DNA of 64,000 bases from Selenomonas sp. (GCA_022482925.1 JAKVOG010000001.1:393469-457468); one strand, 5' to 3'. Shown: positions 8,736 to 19,231, counted from the stretch's first letter. Notes: a model not told the origin generated them from the letters alone. A program made the numbers and translations.

Positions 8736-10084
8736 CATGCTTTCTTTCTTTTCTCCTGATAGCAGTAGCCGATCCAAAGGATGATCAGCCATACCGGCAG
8801 CAGATAAACAGCCAGCTGCATATCCGGAATCTGGGTCATGAATACCCACACACCGACCAAAAACGCAATGCAGATATAATTCGTCAACGGATAAAGCGGT
8901 GACTTGAAGTGCACATCCTTACCAGCAGCCTGGCAATACTTACGGAACTTCAGATGCGTGATCGCGATGGTCATCCAGCTGATCGTCGCCGCAATCGTCG
9001 CCACGGACATGAGGATCATGAATACCTTACCCGGGAAGAAATAGTTCAGGGCCACACAGATCAGCGTGATTCCCGATGAAACAAAGATTCCATTGACCGG
9101 CACCCCGCGACTGGAAAGCTTCCCCATAAACATCGGCGCTTCATCTTTGGAAGCCAGGCCGTAAAGCATGCGGCTGTTACTGTAGATGGCCGAGTTGTAA
9201 ACCGACACCGCCGCCGTCAGAACGACGAAATTCAGGATATGCGCCGCTGCCGGCACACCGACATTCGAGAAGATCTGTACGAACGGGCTGGCATCCATCC
9301 CGACCTTGTTCCACGGCCAGAGTGCCATGAGTACAGCCATCGTACCGACATAGAAGAGCAGGATACGCCAGATAACCTGGTTGATGGCCTTCGGGATCGT
9401 CTCGTCCGGATTCTCAGCCTCACCGGCCGTAATGCCGATCAGCTCGATACCACCAAAAGAGAACATGACGACCGTAATGGATAGCGCCAGTCCCCACCAG
9501 CCATTCGGCAGGAAACCGCCATTGCTCCAGATATTGCTGAAATTATCTGGAAAGCTCTGCGGGCCACTGAAGATCAGATACAGGCCCAGCACAATCATCA
9601 GGACAATAGCCGAGATCTTGATCAATGCCATCCAGAACTCAAACTCACCATAGATACTGACGTTGATCAGATTCACAGCCGTGATGACCACCAGACAGAC
9701 CAGTGCTGCAATCCACTGCGGCAGATCCGGATACCAGAACTGCATGTAGATCCCGACAGCAGTCAGCTCAGCCATGGACACCAGGACATAATTGAACCAA
9801 TAATTCCACCCGGACAAGAAACCCGGGAATTTTCCCCAGTACTTCGTCGCATAGTAACTGAACGAACCGGATACCGGCTCATCTACCGCCATCTCACCCA
9901 GCATACGCATGATAAAGAATATCACGATACCACCGATAAGATAGGCCAGCATAACTGCCGGGCCGGCCAGGGCAATCGTCGAAGCCGAACCATAGAACAA
10001 GCCTGTACCGATAGCACCGCCCAGGGCGATCATCTGCAAGTGCCGGTTCTTGAGCCCCCGCTTCATCTTCATTGATTCATTCAT
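8735..10084 (-). CDS. Amino acid permease (APC superfamily, AAT family)
   Basis: 449 residues with about 12 membrane-spanning segments and the family signature near the N-terminus (MIALGGAIGTGLFYGS), followed by the conserved GEMAV and SYYATKYWG region. This is the proton-coupled amino acid/amine importer type that includes AroP, PheP, LysP and GabP; which substrate it carries cannot be read from the sequence. GGAGATGAATGT precedes the ATG at 10084. The gene stands alone between two terminators. Confidence 0.88.
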   Translation of the reverse strand: MNESMKMKRGLKNRHLQMIALGGAIGTGLFYGSASTIALAGPAVMLAYLIGGIVIFFIMRMLGEMAVDEPVSGSFSYYATKYWGKFPGFLSGWNYWFNYVLVSMAELTAVGIYMQFWYPDLPQWIAALVCLVVITAVNLINVSIYGEFEFWMALIKISAIVLMIVLGLYLIFSGPQSFPDNFSNIWSNGGFLPNGWWGLALSITVVMFSFGGIELIGITAGEAENPDETIPKAINQVIWRILLFYVGTMAVLMALWPWNKVGMDASPFVQIFSNVGVPAAAHILNFVVLTAAVSVYNSAIYSNSRMLYGLASKDEAPMFMGKLSSRGVPVNGIFVSSGITLICVALNYFFPGKVFMILMSVATIAATISWMTIAITHLKFRKYCQAAGKDVHFKSPLYPLTNYICIAFLVGVWVFMTQIPDMQLAVYLLPVWLIILWIGYCYQEKRKKA

Positions 10085-10164
10085 ACATTCATCTCCAATA
10101 TATATAAATACCTACTTATTATACCATCATCCACTGCCACTTTACAATATTACATGATGAAATG

Positions 10165-10200
10165 AAAAAAGAGATTCCGATCGTATCGAAACCTCTTTTT
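10165..10200 (-). terminator. Terminator of the secG-rnr-smpB region
   Basis: GAGGTTTCGAT/ATCGGAATCTC hairpin (10171-10195, with G-U pairs) followed on the minus strand by a T-run, just after the smpB stop. Confidence 0.8.
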
Positions 10201-10203
10201 CAT

Positions 10204-10677
10204 TCAATAATGCTGTCTATCCTTCAACGCACGTTCAACTTCCCGCTTAGCTGCCTTGTCCTGCAGGTCCTGACGCTTGTCATAGGTATGCTTGCCGGAA
10301 GCCAATGCCAGCTCGAGCTTGGCCTTGCCATGCTTGAAATAGATCTTGAGCGGCACCAGGGTGAACCCTTTCTCCCTGGTCTTGCTGAACAACTTCACGA
10401 TCTCAGCCTTATGCATCAGCAGCTTGCGCGGACGCAGCGGATCGTGATTGAAGATATTCCCCTGTTCATAGGGACTGATATGCATATTCTCCACGAAGAC
10501 CTCGCCATCACGGATGACTGCATAGCTGTCCTTGAGATTGGCCCGGCCCGCCCGCAGGGACTTTACTTCCGTCCCCTGCAGAGCCAGACCGGTCTCATAG
10601 GTCTCATGGATAAAGAAATCATGACGTGCCTTGCGATTCTCGCAAGCAATCTTCATGCCAATGTTTTTCTTTCCCAA
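10204..10677 (-). CDS. smpB: SsrA-binding protein SmpB
   Basis: 157 residues, the usual length. SmpB binds tmRNA and brings it to stalled ribosomes for trans-translation. Diagnostic segments are [41 protein letters not shown] and the basic C-terminal tail ending in [10 protein letters not shown]. The start is probably TTG at 10677, spaced behind GGTGAT. It follows rnr by about 55 nt, the classical secG-rnr-smpB order of Firmicutes. The tmRNA gene itself is not next to it in this window. Confidence 0.97.
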   Translation of the reverse strand: MGKKNIGMKIACENRKARHDFFIHETYETGLALQGTEVKSLRAGRANLKDSYAVIRDGEVFVENMHISPYEQGNIFNHDPLRPRKLLMHKAEIVKLFSKTREKGFTLVPLKIYFKHGKAKLELALASGKHTYDKRQDLQDKAAKREVERALKDRQHY

Positions 10678-10733
10678 ATGGTATCACCTTTTCCTTTCGA
10701 CAGGAACCTGTGAATGATATTGCGATGATGCGC

Positions 10734-13489
10734 TTATTTACTGTTGGCGGTGCCGCCTTCAGTCTTGCGATGTGGACGCGGACGATGGGTTGGTGCCTGC
10801 TTCGGCTTATCCTCATCACGCTCTTTGCGCTCATGATACCCCGGCGGATCCGGCCAGACAGCGCTGTTCAATCCCCGTCACATAGACGCGATGATAGTCC
10901 ACCTCTTTGCCATTGCGGCGCTCCTCGCGGTTGCGGCCCGCGGTCCCCGCCACGCATGTTCTGCTGACGGTTATCCCGGCCAGAACGATGATGGTCGCGA
11001 TCGCCGCCACGATCATTGCTGCGGTCCCGGTGCTCACTGCGCCTCACCGTTGCCGGCTTTACGCGGGCTGCGCGGCTGTGCGGCACGGTCTGCCTGCGGC
11101 AGCTTCTCGCCCGAGGCGCCACGATGTCTGCGGCCGCCACGATGCTTCTTCTTCTCCGGCTGCTCCTCGTTCTTATCCGCAACCATCGGCTCTGCGATCA
11201 GGTCCGTCTCTGCCGGTTTCTTCCGTGCTCCATCCCTGCGGCCGCCACGGCGGTTATCATTTCCGGCCTTCTCTTTGTTGTCTTTCTTCCCGGCCTTATT
11301 GCCGTTGCGCCCGCCGCGAACTGCATTCTTCATCGCAGTCGGGTCATAGGCACCATTATCTTTCAATACAAAATCCAAATTCCGTTCCTCTACATTTGCA
11401 CGAACCAGCAGTATCGTTACCGTATCGCCCAGGCGATACTTGGTCTGCGTACGCTCACCGACCATCGCATACTGCTCTTCCACATACGAATAATAATCAT
11501 TGACCATCGTCGATACATGGACCAGGCCCTTCAACGCCATTGTCCAGCTCTACGAACAGACCGAATGCGGTCACACCGCTGATGACACCATCGAACTCTT
11601 CACCGACAAACTGTGCCATATACTCGATCTTCTTCATGTCCGTCGTCTCACGCTCAGCCTCTACCGCGACACGCTCACGCTGTGACGCATGATCGGCCGT
11701 TTCCGGCAGCAGCTGACGCAGTTTCTCCTGACGCTCAGCCGGAATCGAGCCCGTCGCAAAGGTCTCACGCAGCAAACGATGCACGATAAGATCCGGATAA
11801 CGGCGGATTGGCGAGGTGAAATGCGTGTAGTAACGGGCAGCCAGGCCGAAATGGCCCAGGCTCATATCCGAATAACGCGCCTGCTGCATCGAGCGCAGAG
11901 CTACGGTGCTGATAATGCGTTCTTCCGGATGCCCCTCTACCTTTTCCAGTACCTTCTGCACATCCATCGGCTGGATCTGCCCCGCCTCGTCCTGACGGAC
12001 GAACAGGCCGAAAGCCCCCAGCAGGTTGTTCAGACGCTCAATCTTCTCCGTCGTCGGCTGCTCATGTACACGGTACATGAACGGAAGATGCTTCGTATCC
12101 ATGTGACGGGCTACCGTCTCATTGGCTGCCAGCATGCATTCCTCGATAATGGACTCAGCCAGCGAACCCTCACGCTTGATGAGCGCGACCGGATGTCCCT
12201 TTTCGTCCAGCTTGACCTTGACCTCTGGCAGGTCGAAGTCGATAGAGCCACGACGATGACGTTTGGCCTTGAGTACATCCCTCAGCCCAGAAAGCGTCGT
12301 CAGCATATCATGGATATCATGATTGTCCGACAGGAACGGTTCTTCCTTGCCTACCAGCACCTTGTTGACGATATTATACGTCAGACGGCGATAGACATGG
12401 ATAACCGTCGGCAGGATCTCATAGCTCGTGAGCTCGCCCTCTGGTGAGATCTGCATCTCGCAGGCCATGGACAGACGGTCGACGCCGGCATTCAGGCTGC
12501 AGATGCCGTTGGAAAGCTCCTTCGGCAGCATCGGAATCACGCGGTCAACCAGATAGACACTGGTTCCACGCTCATAGGCCTCGCGGTCCAGCGGCTGATT
12601 CTCACGGACATACCAGCTGACATCCGCGATATAAACGCCCAGGAAATACGAACCATCCGCATTCCTGCGGGCATAGACACCATCATCCAGATCCTTGGAA
12701 TCATCGCCATCCACCGTAACGATCGGCAGATCCCGGCGATCCGCACGACCGCGGTATTCCTCCGGAGACGGTTCCTGCTCAACAGCATCCGCTGCAGCCT
12801 GCACATCCTCCGGGAATGTCTCCGAAAGCTCATACTGGCGCATAACCGACAGGACATCTACGCCCGGCTCACCGATCTTGCCCAGAACCTCCACCACATC
12901 ACCCTCGGCATTGCGGCGGCTCTCCGGCCATTTCGTGATCTTGACTACGACCTTGCTGCCGGTCTTTGCCCCATGAAAGAACTTCTTAGGCACAAAGATA
13001 TCCTGCGTGAGCTTCGTATTATCCGGTGTCACAAAACCAAAAGTCTTGCTGCTCTCAAACGTGCCGACGAATCTTCTCATTCGCCCGCACCAGGATCCGC
13101 AGAATCTCGCCTTCGCGGGAGCGTCCCGGCTCCTCCGATGGCGTAACGCGTGCTACAACACGGTCACCATGCATCGCCGAGCCAATGCCCGGGCCCGGCA
13201 CAAAAACATCCGTCTCATCTTCCGTCTCGCGCAGATCCGGAATGATAAAACCGAATCCCTTGGCCGTCATCGACAAGCGGCCGACGACCAGATGCATACG
13301 GCTCGGGATACCATACAGATCGCTGCGGTTCTTGATAATCGCGCCTTCCTGCTCCAGTTCCTCCAAAGCCTGATCAAATCCGATCAATTCTTCCTGTGTC
13401 AGCCCCATGCCCTCTGCCAGGTCCTCGGCCAACAACGGCTTATATGCAGCCTCGCGCATATAAGCAACAATACGTTCTTTTAAATCCAT
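10734..13489 (-). CDS. rnr: Ribonuclease R (frame broken by five single-base insertions)
   Basis: 3'-5' exoribonuclease that degrades structured RNA and cooperates with SmpB/tmRNA. Read across frames the protein has the N-terminal helix-turn-helix and cold-shock domains (13489 to about 12850), the RNB catalytic domain with the acidic cluster TVDGDDSKDLDDGVY, the HFTSPIRRYPDL motif, an S1 domain (EFDGVISGVTAFGLFVELDNGVEG+LVHVSTM) and a long basic Arg/Gly/Lys tail ending in TEGGTANSK. Breaks lie near 13077, 11527, 11040, 10950 and 10880; each is repaired by removing one base, four of them a G on the coding strand. Since the full-length sequence is otherwise well conserved, I read this as sequence error. 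It follows the thioesterase gene by 7 nt. Confidence 0.88.
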
Positions 13490-13496
13490 AAATTCT

Positions 13497-13905
13497 TTAC
13501 TCCACTACGGCCATGCGGGCCGTCCCTTCTGCCGTTACCGTCCCATCCGCTAATGCGATGGTCGCCTTCATATCCACGATGTTCCGCCGGCGGGACTCGA
13601 TCCAGCCAGTGATCGTCAGCGGCTCCCCTACCGGAGTCGGCTGGCGATAGCGCACGTTGAGACGTGCCGTCACCGCATGCTCCCCGTTCCTGAACAGATA
13701 GCTGCCCATCGCCTCGTCGAGCATCGTCGTCACGATGCCGCCATGTACCACGCCCGTATAGCTCTGGTACTCCCTGGGCACTACCTTTGTCGTCACGAAA
13801 TGCCCATCATTCCTCGCTGAATTCCAGATGCAGCCCGATGGGATTCGCCTCGCCACAGGCAAAGCAATAATCTTCACGCTCTGCCGTGTTACCTGATTCT
13901 GTCAT
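13497..13905 (-). CDS. Hotdog-fold (PaaI-type) thioesterase, one frameshift
   Basis: About 136 residues when joined. The start (MTESGNTAEREDYCFACGEANPIGLHLEF) carries the CxACGxxNPxGL motif of a thioesterase subgroup; the rest (VVHGGIVTTMLDEAMG, then NVRYRQPTPVGEPL) is the PaaI hotdog core with its catalytic acidic residue in LDEAMG. A likely extra A near 13809 splits the gene. GAGGAAAGAAAGAAG precedes the ATG at 13905. Acts on acyl-CoA or acyl-carrier substrates; specificity unknown. Sits between an esterase and rnr in the secG-smpB cluster. Confidence 0.78.
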
Positions 13906-13964
13906 ATACTTCTTTCTTTCCTCTCCTGCACTGCCCGTCCCGGCCTCCGGATCAGAGGGGCCTT

Positions 13965-14730
13965 TTAGTTCGGCCTGTCCATCTGCCCCGACAGGGCTTA
14001 ATAGGAACGCAGCAGACTGCTCAAATACCTGTTCCCGATCCGCTGCCAGTGGCAGCAGATGGCCCGATTGCTCCAGCCAGTAGACGGACCGAACCCGGCT
14101 GCTGACATGAGCACAGATATACTCCGCACTCCGCGGATCTGCCGTATGATCATCCCGGCTGTGCATGATCAGCACCGGCGCAGTAACCTTGGGAATGCAG
14201 CCCTTTGTCGCCTCAATCACATCCACCAGTTCATGGATGCCGATCAGCGGCATCTTGCGATACGTCTTGTTCGCAGCTGGCGGCACACCGGTAAGATGGC
14301 GTCTGGCCTTCGGGACAAACTGATCCGTACAGGCCTCACGCGGCGGCAGGAACTTCAGTCCCTGCTCCTCAGCCACATAGATCGGTGCCGCCAATGTCAC
14401 GACATGAGAAATCTTCTCTTCCGTTGAAAGCAAGAGGGCAAACAGCCCCCCCATCGAATGACCGATTACCGCAATATCCTCGCAGCAGCCAGCCAGCACC
14501 GCATAGCCATCACGGACGGAGTCCATCCAGTCCTCTGAGCTCATACGGCTCATATCCTCCACTGTCGTCCCATGCCCGGCCAGCCGTACACCGAGCACCG
14601 TAAAGCCCTGATCATGCAGGTAATTTCCCATCAACAGCAGTTCCGCTGGCAGTCCCGTAAAGCCATGGATCAACAAGACTCCCCGTTTGCCACCTGGCAT
14701 GAAAAACGGTTCTGCACCGGGTAATATCAT
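13965..14730 (-). CDS. Carboxylesterase/alpha-beta hydrolase
   Basis: About 255 residues. Motifs: oxyanion region LLIHGFTGLPAEL, nucleophile elbow IGHSMGG, acid in LIMHSRDDHTADP and catalytic His in QSGHLLPL. This is the Est30-type carboxylesterase that often lies between secG and rnr. As sequenced the frame runs on past the expected stop into the thioesterase gene; removing one G from the GGGG run near 13997 gives a stop at 13965 (ending VGQMDRPN), which I prefer over a true fusion. RBS AAGGGGGCGAAAGG lies before the ATG. Confidence 0.82.
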
Positions 14731-14750
14731 CCTTTCGCCCCCTTAAAGAA

Positions 14751-14789
14751 AAACGTCCCTGCTCTGATGCTGCAGAACAGGGAACGTTT
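14751..14789 (-). terminator. Hairpin between secG and the esterase gene
   Basis: AACGTTCCCTG.TCTG/CAGA.CAGGGACGTT with a CAGCAT-type loop, followed on the minus strand by TTTTTCTTT. It can terminate secG transcripts; downstream genes would depend on read-through or their own promoter. Confidence 0.8.
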
Positions 14790-14799
14790 CATTCCGGTA

Positions 14800-15030
14800 T
14801 TAGTTGGTCATTCGCGCGATCACGATCGTGATTGCTGCGAACAGGATAGCAAAAACTACCGTTACGCGTGCCAGCAATGCATCCATACCACGAGCCTTGC
14901 TCGAGAATACAGTATCCGCACCGCCGCCAAGACCGCCCATGCCATCGGATTTTGCCTCCTGGCCCAGGACCGCTGCGATAAGAACGATTGCTATCAATGC
15001 ATCTAATATCATCAAAACGGTGAGCAACAT
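14800..15030 (-). CDS. secG: Preprotein translocase subunit SecG
   Basis: 76 residues, typical length. Two hydrophobic segments (LLTVLMILDALIAIVLIAAVLGQ and ARVTVVFAILFAAITIVIA) flank a glycine-rich loop (GMGGLGGGADTVF), the SecG pattern. It joins SecYE in the membrane and supports protein export. First gene of the secG-esterase-thioesterase-rnr-smpB group. Confidence 0.95.
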   Translation of the reverse strand: MLLTVLMILDALIAIVLIAAVLGQEAKSDGMGGLGGGADTVFSSKARGMDALLARVTVVFAILFAAITIVIARMTN

Positions 15031-15141
15031 ATATGTAAGCCTCCCCTTAATTACAGTTTACACTTTATCTTACCATACAACCTGCTGTTACTGCAAGGAA
15101 ACTTACGGAAAACTTGCCTTTTTTGATGACAGGATTGCGCT

Positions 15142-15987
15142 TTAAGCCTTTGCATAGGCCTCTTCGATAAAGCTGCGCGCTGCAGTCTGGCATTTGCCGG
15201 CACTGTATTTTCCAGCGTCGCATGGATATACGGGCTTCCTGATCTTGATATAATGCAGGATATCCGTATAATCCATCTCACCGGTCCCGCAGGCTACGAG
15301 ATAAGCTTCTGCCCATCCTCGCTCATGACATAATCCTTCAGATGGACGACGGCAATATAATCACTCAGATCCTCAATCGCCGTACGGATCACCGACTGGC
15401 AATCCGCCACATTATGCGGTCCCAGCAGATTGACCGGATCCAGGATAATCTGCAGATTCGGCGAATCGATGGCCCGCAGCACCGCCAGTGCCCGCTTCGA
15501 ATCATAGACGATATGACGGCAGACCGGCTCGATCGCCACGATAACGCCGAAACTTCTCCGCACATGCCACGACCGGCCGCAGGTTATGGATGAACATGCC
15601 CAGCGCTTCCTCGGTCTTGCTTTCAGGCGTATCCTCCGTATAGCTTGTATTCGGCGCGCCGGTCTCCGTCCCGACAACACCAGCACCCAACTGCGCCGCA
15701 AAGCGGATATTCGCATAATACGATGCCTGGATTGCCTGCAGCTGCACCGGATCCGGATTACCCAGGTTCTTGTAGTTGCCGAGCACCGCCACATCGATCT
15801 CATGCTTGCGAAAAAGTCGTTTCAGATACATCGCCATTCCCGGCGTCAGTGCCACATCACCAGGATAATCCTTCAGGACCTTGGTCAAGGCCAGATGAGC
15901 ACATTTGAATCCCTGCTGCTGCGCGATAGCCAGCCGCTCTTCCAGCGAACCACTCGCAACATCGTGAAGTCTGATTCCTAACTGCAT
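15142..15987 (-). CDS. Sugar phosphate isomerase/epimerase (TIM barrel), frameshifted
   Basis: About 280 residues when frames are joined. Start MQLGIRLHDVASGSLEERLA; later parts give VGTETGAPNTSYTED, VIVAIEPVCRHIVYDSKRALAV, IILDPVNLLG and VVHLKDYV...GTGEMDYTDILHYI, the AP-endonuclease-2/xylose-isomerase-like barrel with metal-ligand Glu, Asp and His positions. These enzymes interconvert sugars or sugar acids and occur in inositol catabolism (IolE/IolI types). Breaks near 15550, 15290, 15233 and 15175 are mostly repaired by deleting one base. GAGAGAGG stands before the ATG at 15987. The gene is monocistronic; the real substrate is unknown. Confidence 0.72.
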
Positions 15988-16012
15988 AGTAAGCGCCTCT
16001 CTCTTTACTTTT

Positions 16013-16026
16013 TGTAAACACTTACA
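16013..16026. promoter_or_regulatory. Palindrome upstream of the isomerase gene
   Basis: TGTAAACACTTACA lies 26 nt upstream of the ATG. Its symmetric TGTAA/TTACA arms look like an operator for a dimeric repressor. No regulator can be assigned. Confidence 0.4.
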
Positions 16027-16135
16027 TTCTATCATAAACTATCGATAAATGTAATATCACTTAAGATCAACCTGCAATATCTTTGAGTACACTAAATACG
16101 GTTTTGAACCTCATTTCATTAAATTCGTCATACAA

Positions 16136-16166
16136 AAACTCCGGAGGGATAATCCCTCCGGAGTCT
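16136..16166 (-). terminator. Terminator of pyk
   Basis: ACTCCGGAGGGAT/ATCCCTCCGGAGT hairpin with a 2-nt centre, followed by TTTTTG on the minus strand, 26 nt after the pyk stop. Confidence 0.9.
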
Positions 16167-16191
16167 TAAACCGATATTCGATTCAATTCGA

Positions 16192-17610
16192 TCAGATCGT
16201 GTAAACACGGATGGAGTTCGTGTTACGCGTACCCGTACCAGTCTTGATACCAGACGTGATGATGGTGAGATCGCCGCGTTTTGCATAGCCTTCTTTGACC
16301 GTTGCAGCCGTAGCATTGCTCGTCATCTCGTCAACATCCTTCCACTGTGAGCCCAGGATTGGGTATACGCCCCAACGCAGGTTCAGCTGACGGACAACTT
16401 TCTCACTCGACGTGTAGGCAACAATTGCTGCCTTCGGACGATACTTGGAAACGACCTTCGTCGTATAGCCGCTCTCAGTCGGCGTGATGATCGTGTTGGC
16501 ATCGAGCTCATAAGCCATCTGTACCGTAGCATGAGCAACAGCACGCGTACGGGACTCGAGATGCTCGAAACCGCGCTCTACGAAGAGGTCTTTGTACTCG
16601 AGTGCAGACTCGATACGCTGTGCGATGGTGTTCATCGTCGAAACAGCCTCTACCGGATAGTCACCGTTTGCCGTCTCACCGGACAGCATGATTGCATCCG
16701 TACCATCAAGGATAGCATTTCCGACATCGGAAACCTCAGCACGGGTCGGACGCGGATTACTCGTCATGGACTCGAGCATCTGAGTAGCAACGATAACCGG
16801 CTTACCAGCCTTGTTGCACTTACGGATGATGTCCTTCTGGATCAAAGGAACATCCTCAGCCGGAACCTCAACACCGAGGTCGCCACGAGCAACCATGATG
16901 CCGTCGGAAACAGCCAGGATAGCGTCGAAGTTCTTGACACCCTCAAGGTTCTCGATCTTCGGGATGATCTCCATGTGACCATCATGCTCTTCGATGAGCT
17001 TGCGGATAGCCAGGACATCTTCCGGACGCTGAATGAAGGATGCAGCTACGAAGTCCATATCCTGCTTGCAGCCAAAGATGATATCATTGGCATCCTGCTC
17101 AGAGATTGGTGGCAGGCCAAGGGATACACCCGGAGCAGCTACACGTTTACGCGTGCTCATTTTGCCGCTGTTCTGGATCGTCGTAACGATATCCTTGCCT
17201 TTGATCTCATCTACTGTCAAAGCTACGAGGCCATCGGAGAGAAGCAGCGTGTCGCCTGGCTTCACTTCCGTATAGAGGCCTTTGTGGTTGATGGAAACGT
17301 GCGTTGCATCGCCCGGCTCATCGCTATAGGTCAGCGTGAACTTGTTGCCCTTTTCAAGCATAACCTTGCCATCTTTGAAATCACCAAGACGCATCTCCGG
17401 TCCCTTCGTATCGAGGACCAGGGAAATGACCTTGCCGGCCTTCTTGGCTGCTTCACGTACCATTTTGATACGTCCAAGATGCTCTTCATGATCACCATGA
17501 GAGAAGTTGAAACGAGCCAGGTTCATACCGTTCTCGATCAGAGCGTCAACAACGCCCGGTTTCTCCGTGGATGGTCCCTGCGTGCAGATGATTTTCGTCT
17601 TCTTTAACAT
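16192..17610 (-). CDS. pyk: Pyruvate kinase
   Basis: 472 residues, intact. Converts phosphoenolpyruvate and ADP to pyruvate and ATP. Motifs: KIICTQGPST, MNLARFNFSHGDHEEH, LDTKGPEMR, the K-containing active-site signature IIPKIENLEGV, DGIMVARGDLGVEVP and the C-terminal allosteric domain (ITPTESGYTTKVVSKYRPKA). The extra PEP-utiliser domain found in some Firmicutes is absent. The frame opens with GTG at 17625, but this GTG overlaps the ribosome site GGTGGGG; the ATG at 17610 is the likely start. Upstream is a structured leader; the gene is separate from the gapA-gpmI operon. Confidence 0.97.
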   Translation of the reverse strand: MLKKTKIICTQGPSTEKPGVVDALIENGMNLARFNFSHGDHEEHLGRIKMVREAAKKAGKVISLVLDTKGPEMRLGDFKDGKVMLEKGNKFTLTYSDEPGDATHVSINHKGLYTEVKPGDTLLLSDGLVALTVDEIKGKDIVTTIQNSGKMSTRKRVAAPGVSLGLPPISEQDANDIIFGCKQDMDFVAASFIQRPEDVLAIRKLIEEHDGHMEIIPKIENLEGVKNFDAILAVSDGIMVARGDLGVEVPAEDVPLIQKDIIRKCNKAGKPVIVATQMLESMTSNPRPTRAEVSDVGNAILDGTDAIMLSGETANGDYPVEAVSTMNTIAQRIESALEYKDLFVERGFEHLESRTRAVAHATVQMAYELDANTIITPTESGYTTKVVSKYRPKAAIVAYTSSEKVVRQLNLRWGVYPILGSQWKDVDEMTSNATAATVKEGYAKRGDLTIITSGIKTGTGTRNTNSIRVYTI

Positions 17611-17657
17611 GTTGTAAATCCCCACCTATTCTTTTTACTACATATTATCTATTAGAC

Positions 17658-17692
17658 GGGTGCTCCGGTTTCCCGGTGTCGCTGTAGCACCC
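17658..17692 (-). promoter_or_regulatory. Stem-loop in the pyk 5' leader
   Basis: GGGTGCT (17658-17664) pairs with AGCACCC (17686-17692); within it CCGG/CCGG form an inner hairpin on a 3-4 nt loop. It sits 48 nt upstream of the pyk ATG on the transcribed side. No known riboswitch family was recognised; it may be a regulatory or stabilising leader. Confidence 0.5.
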
Positions 17693-18205
17693 TGTCTACG
17701 GCCTGTTTTATAGGGGCTTTCTATCCCCTGACAGCTTCTATTCTACACGTTTTACCCCTATAAGTAAAACCTTTTCCGGCAAATTCTCCCAAAATAAATA
17801 TTTTCAGAAAAGACGTTCATTGCTTCTAATTTATTGGTTTTGTTCCCTAATATACGCCTTGCCCATTAGTATTGATTGAAATTGGTACCAGACTCTGATC
17901 ACCGCCTAAGAATAGTTCTCTCCAGTCTGGCAAATGATCCCACATGCTGAAATAAATGAAAAACCTGGCGAAATCCTGCAAACCGCAAGATTTTATAGTG
18001 CGCAACTCATAAAGCAATCGATTATACACAAAATACCGATATTTTTCAAAAAATTATGCCAAAATTTCGAAGAAGTCCTCCACTCTATCATGCTATAATA
18101 AACATAAAGTTAACCAAGAGAAACAACAAATATAACAAATAGTTGTCCATCTAAAATCTACCAGTCCGGTAAGCTGGTCATAACAAAATGAAAGGCGGAA
18201 TTACA
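17693..18205. other. AT-rich intergenic region between pyk and iolG
   Basis: Roughly 510 nt between divergent genes. It should hold both promoters; TATAAT at 18094-18099 is a candidate -10 box for iolG. A 60-codon frame on the minus strand (17847-18029) has no ribosome site and no recognisable domain, so I do not call it a gene. Confidence 0.5.
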
Positions 18206-19231
18206 GTGATTAAAGTAGGTATTATTGGTGCAGGCCGTATTGGACATGTGCATGGAGAAAGCATCTCCAAATTCGTCAAGAATGCAACCGTCAAAACCAT
18301 TGCTGATCCATTCATGAACGCGAAAACTGAGGCCTGGGCAAAATCTATTGGAGTTGAACACACGACAAAAGATTATCACGAGATTCTGGATGATCCTGAA
18401 ATCACTGCCGTATTGATCTGCGCCTCTACAGACCAGCATTCCCCACTCTCCATTGAGGCACTGCGCGCCGGTAAGCACGTATTCTGTGAAAAACCAATTG
18501 ATCATGACGTCAACAAGATAAAAGAAGTCCTTACCGTTGTGAAAGAAAGCGGCAAGAAATACCAGGTTGGATTTAATCGCCGCTTTGACCACAATTTCAA
18601 AGCCATTCATGATGCGGTTGCAGCTGGCAAGGTTGGCAAACAGCAGATCATCAAGATCACTTCCCGCGACCCGGAGCCGCCTTCCATCGATTATGTGAAA
18701 ATTTCTGGCGGTATCTTCCTCGATATGACGATTCATGATTTCGACATGGTCCGTTATCTCTCCGGTGCCGAAGTCGAGGAAGTCTATGCAGAAGGCTCCG
18801 TTACAGTCAATCCGGAAATTGGCAAAGCCGGCGATATCGATACGGCCATCATTACGCTGAAGCTCGACAATGGCGCTACAGCTGTCATCGATAACTGCCG
18901 CGCTGCCTGCTATGGCTATGATCAGCGGGCGGAGGTATTCGGCACTGAAGGCTGTATCGCGATTTCCAATGATTCGGATTCCAACGCCGTATTCAGTGGC
19001 AAAGATGGCGTCGTTGCTGAAAAGCCGATGTTCTTCTTCCTTGAGAGATACATGATGGCCTATGCAACTGAAGTCGATTGCTTCGTCGAAGCAATCATCA
19101 ACGATACGCCAACCATCGTCAATGCACAGGATGGCCTCGAGCCGGTACTGATCGGCCTGGCTGCGCGTAAGTCTGTTGATGAGCATCGTCCGGTCCGTAT
19201 TGATGAGATTCGTAAAGAATATCATCTCTGA
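18206..19231 (+). CDS. iolG: Inositol 2-dehydrogenase-like oxidoreductase (Gfo/Idh/MocA)
   Basis: 341 residues. N-terminal Rossmann fold with GIIGAGRIGHVHGE, the family motif FCEKPIDHD (catalytic Lys), and the C-terminal domain with GGIFLDMTIHDFDMVRYL, where Asp and His complete the sugar/inositol active site. This matches myo-inositol 2-dehydrogenase, which oxidises inositol to 2-keto-inositol with NAD. The ATG at 18188 lacks a ribosome site, while AAAGGCGG stands 7 nt before the GTG at 18206, so GTG is the likely start. It is followed by an AraC-type regulator and a phytase remnant, suggesting a phytate/inositol use locus; related sugar specificities remain possible. Confidence 0.85.
   Translation: MIKVGIIGAGRIGHVHGESISKFVKNATVKTIADPFMNAKTEAWAKSIGVEHTTKDYHEILDDPEITAVLICASTDQHSPLSIEALRAGKHVFCEKPIDHDVNKIKEVLTVVKESGKKYQVGFNRRFDHNFKAIHDAVAAGKVGKQQIIKITSRDPEPPSIDYVKISGGIFLDMTIHDFDMVRYLSGAEVEEVYAEGSVTVNPEIGKAGDIDTAIITLKLDNGATAVIDNCRAACYGYDQRAEVFGTEGCIAISNDSDSNAVFSGKDGVVAEKPMFFFLERYMMAYATEVDCFVEAIINDTPTIVNAQDGLEPVLIGLAARKSVDEHRPVRIDEIRKEYHL

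Noticed and set aside
10734..13489. Programmed frameshifting or decay of rnr
   Set aside because: Five breaks scattered over the gene, each repaired by removing one base, with no slippery site pattern; the same kind of break affects many other genes.
13807..14730. Esterase-thioesterase fusion protein
   Set aside because: The fused frame depends on one extra G in a G run near 13997 and ends in a further frameshift; separate ribosome sites exist for both genes.
16531..17607. 358-codon plus-strand frame opposite pyk
   Set aside because: Antisense shadow of an intact, highly conserved gene; its translation resembles no protein.
17847..18029. 60-codon minus-strand frame in the pyk-iolG gap
   Set aside because: No ribosome site, no hydrophobic or domain pattern, AT-rich context.
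18158..19225. 355-codon minus-strand frame opposite iolG
   Set aside because: Shadow of the iolG coding sequence created by codon bias.
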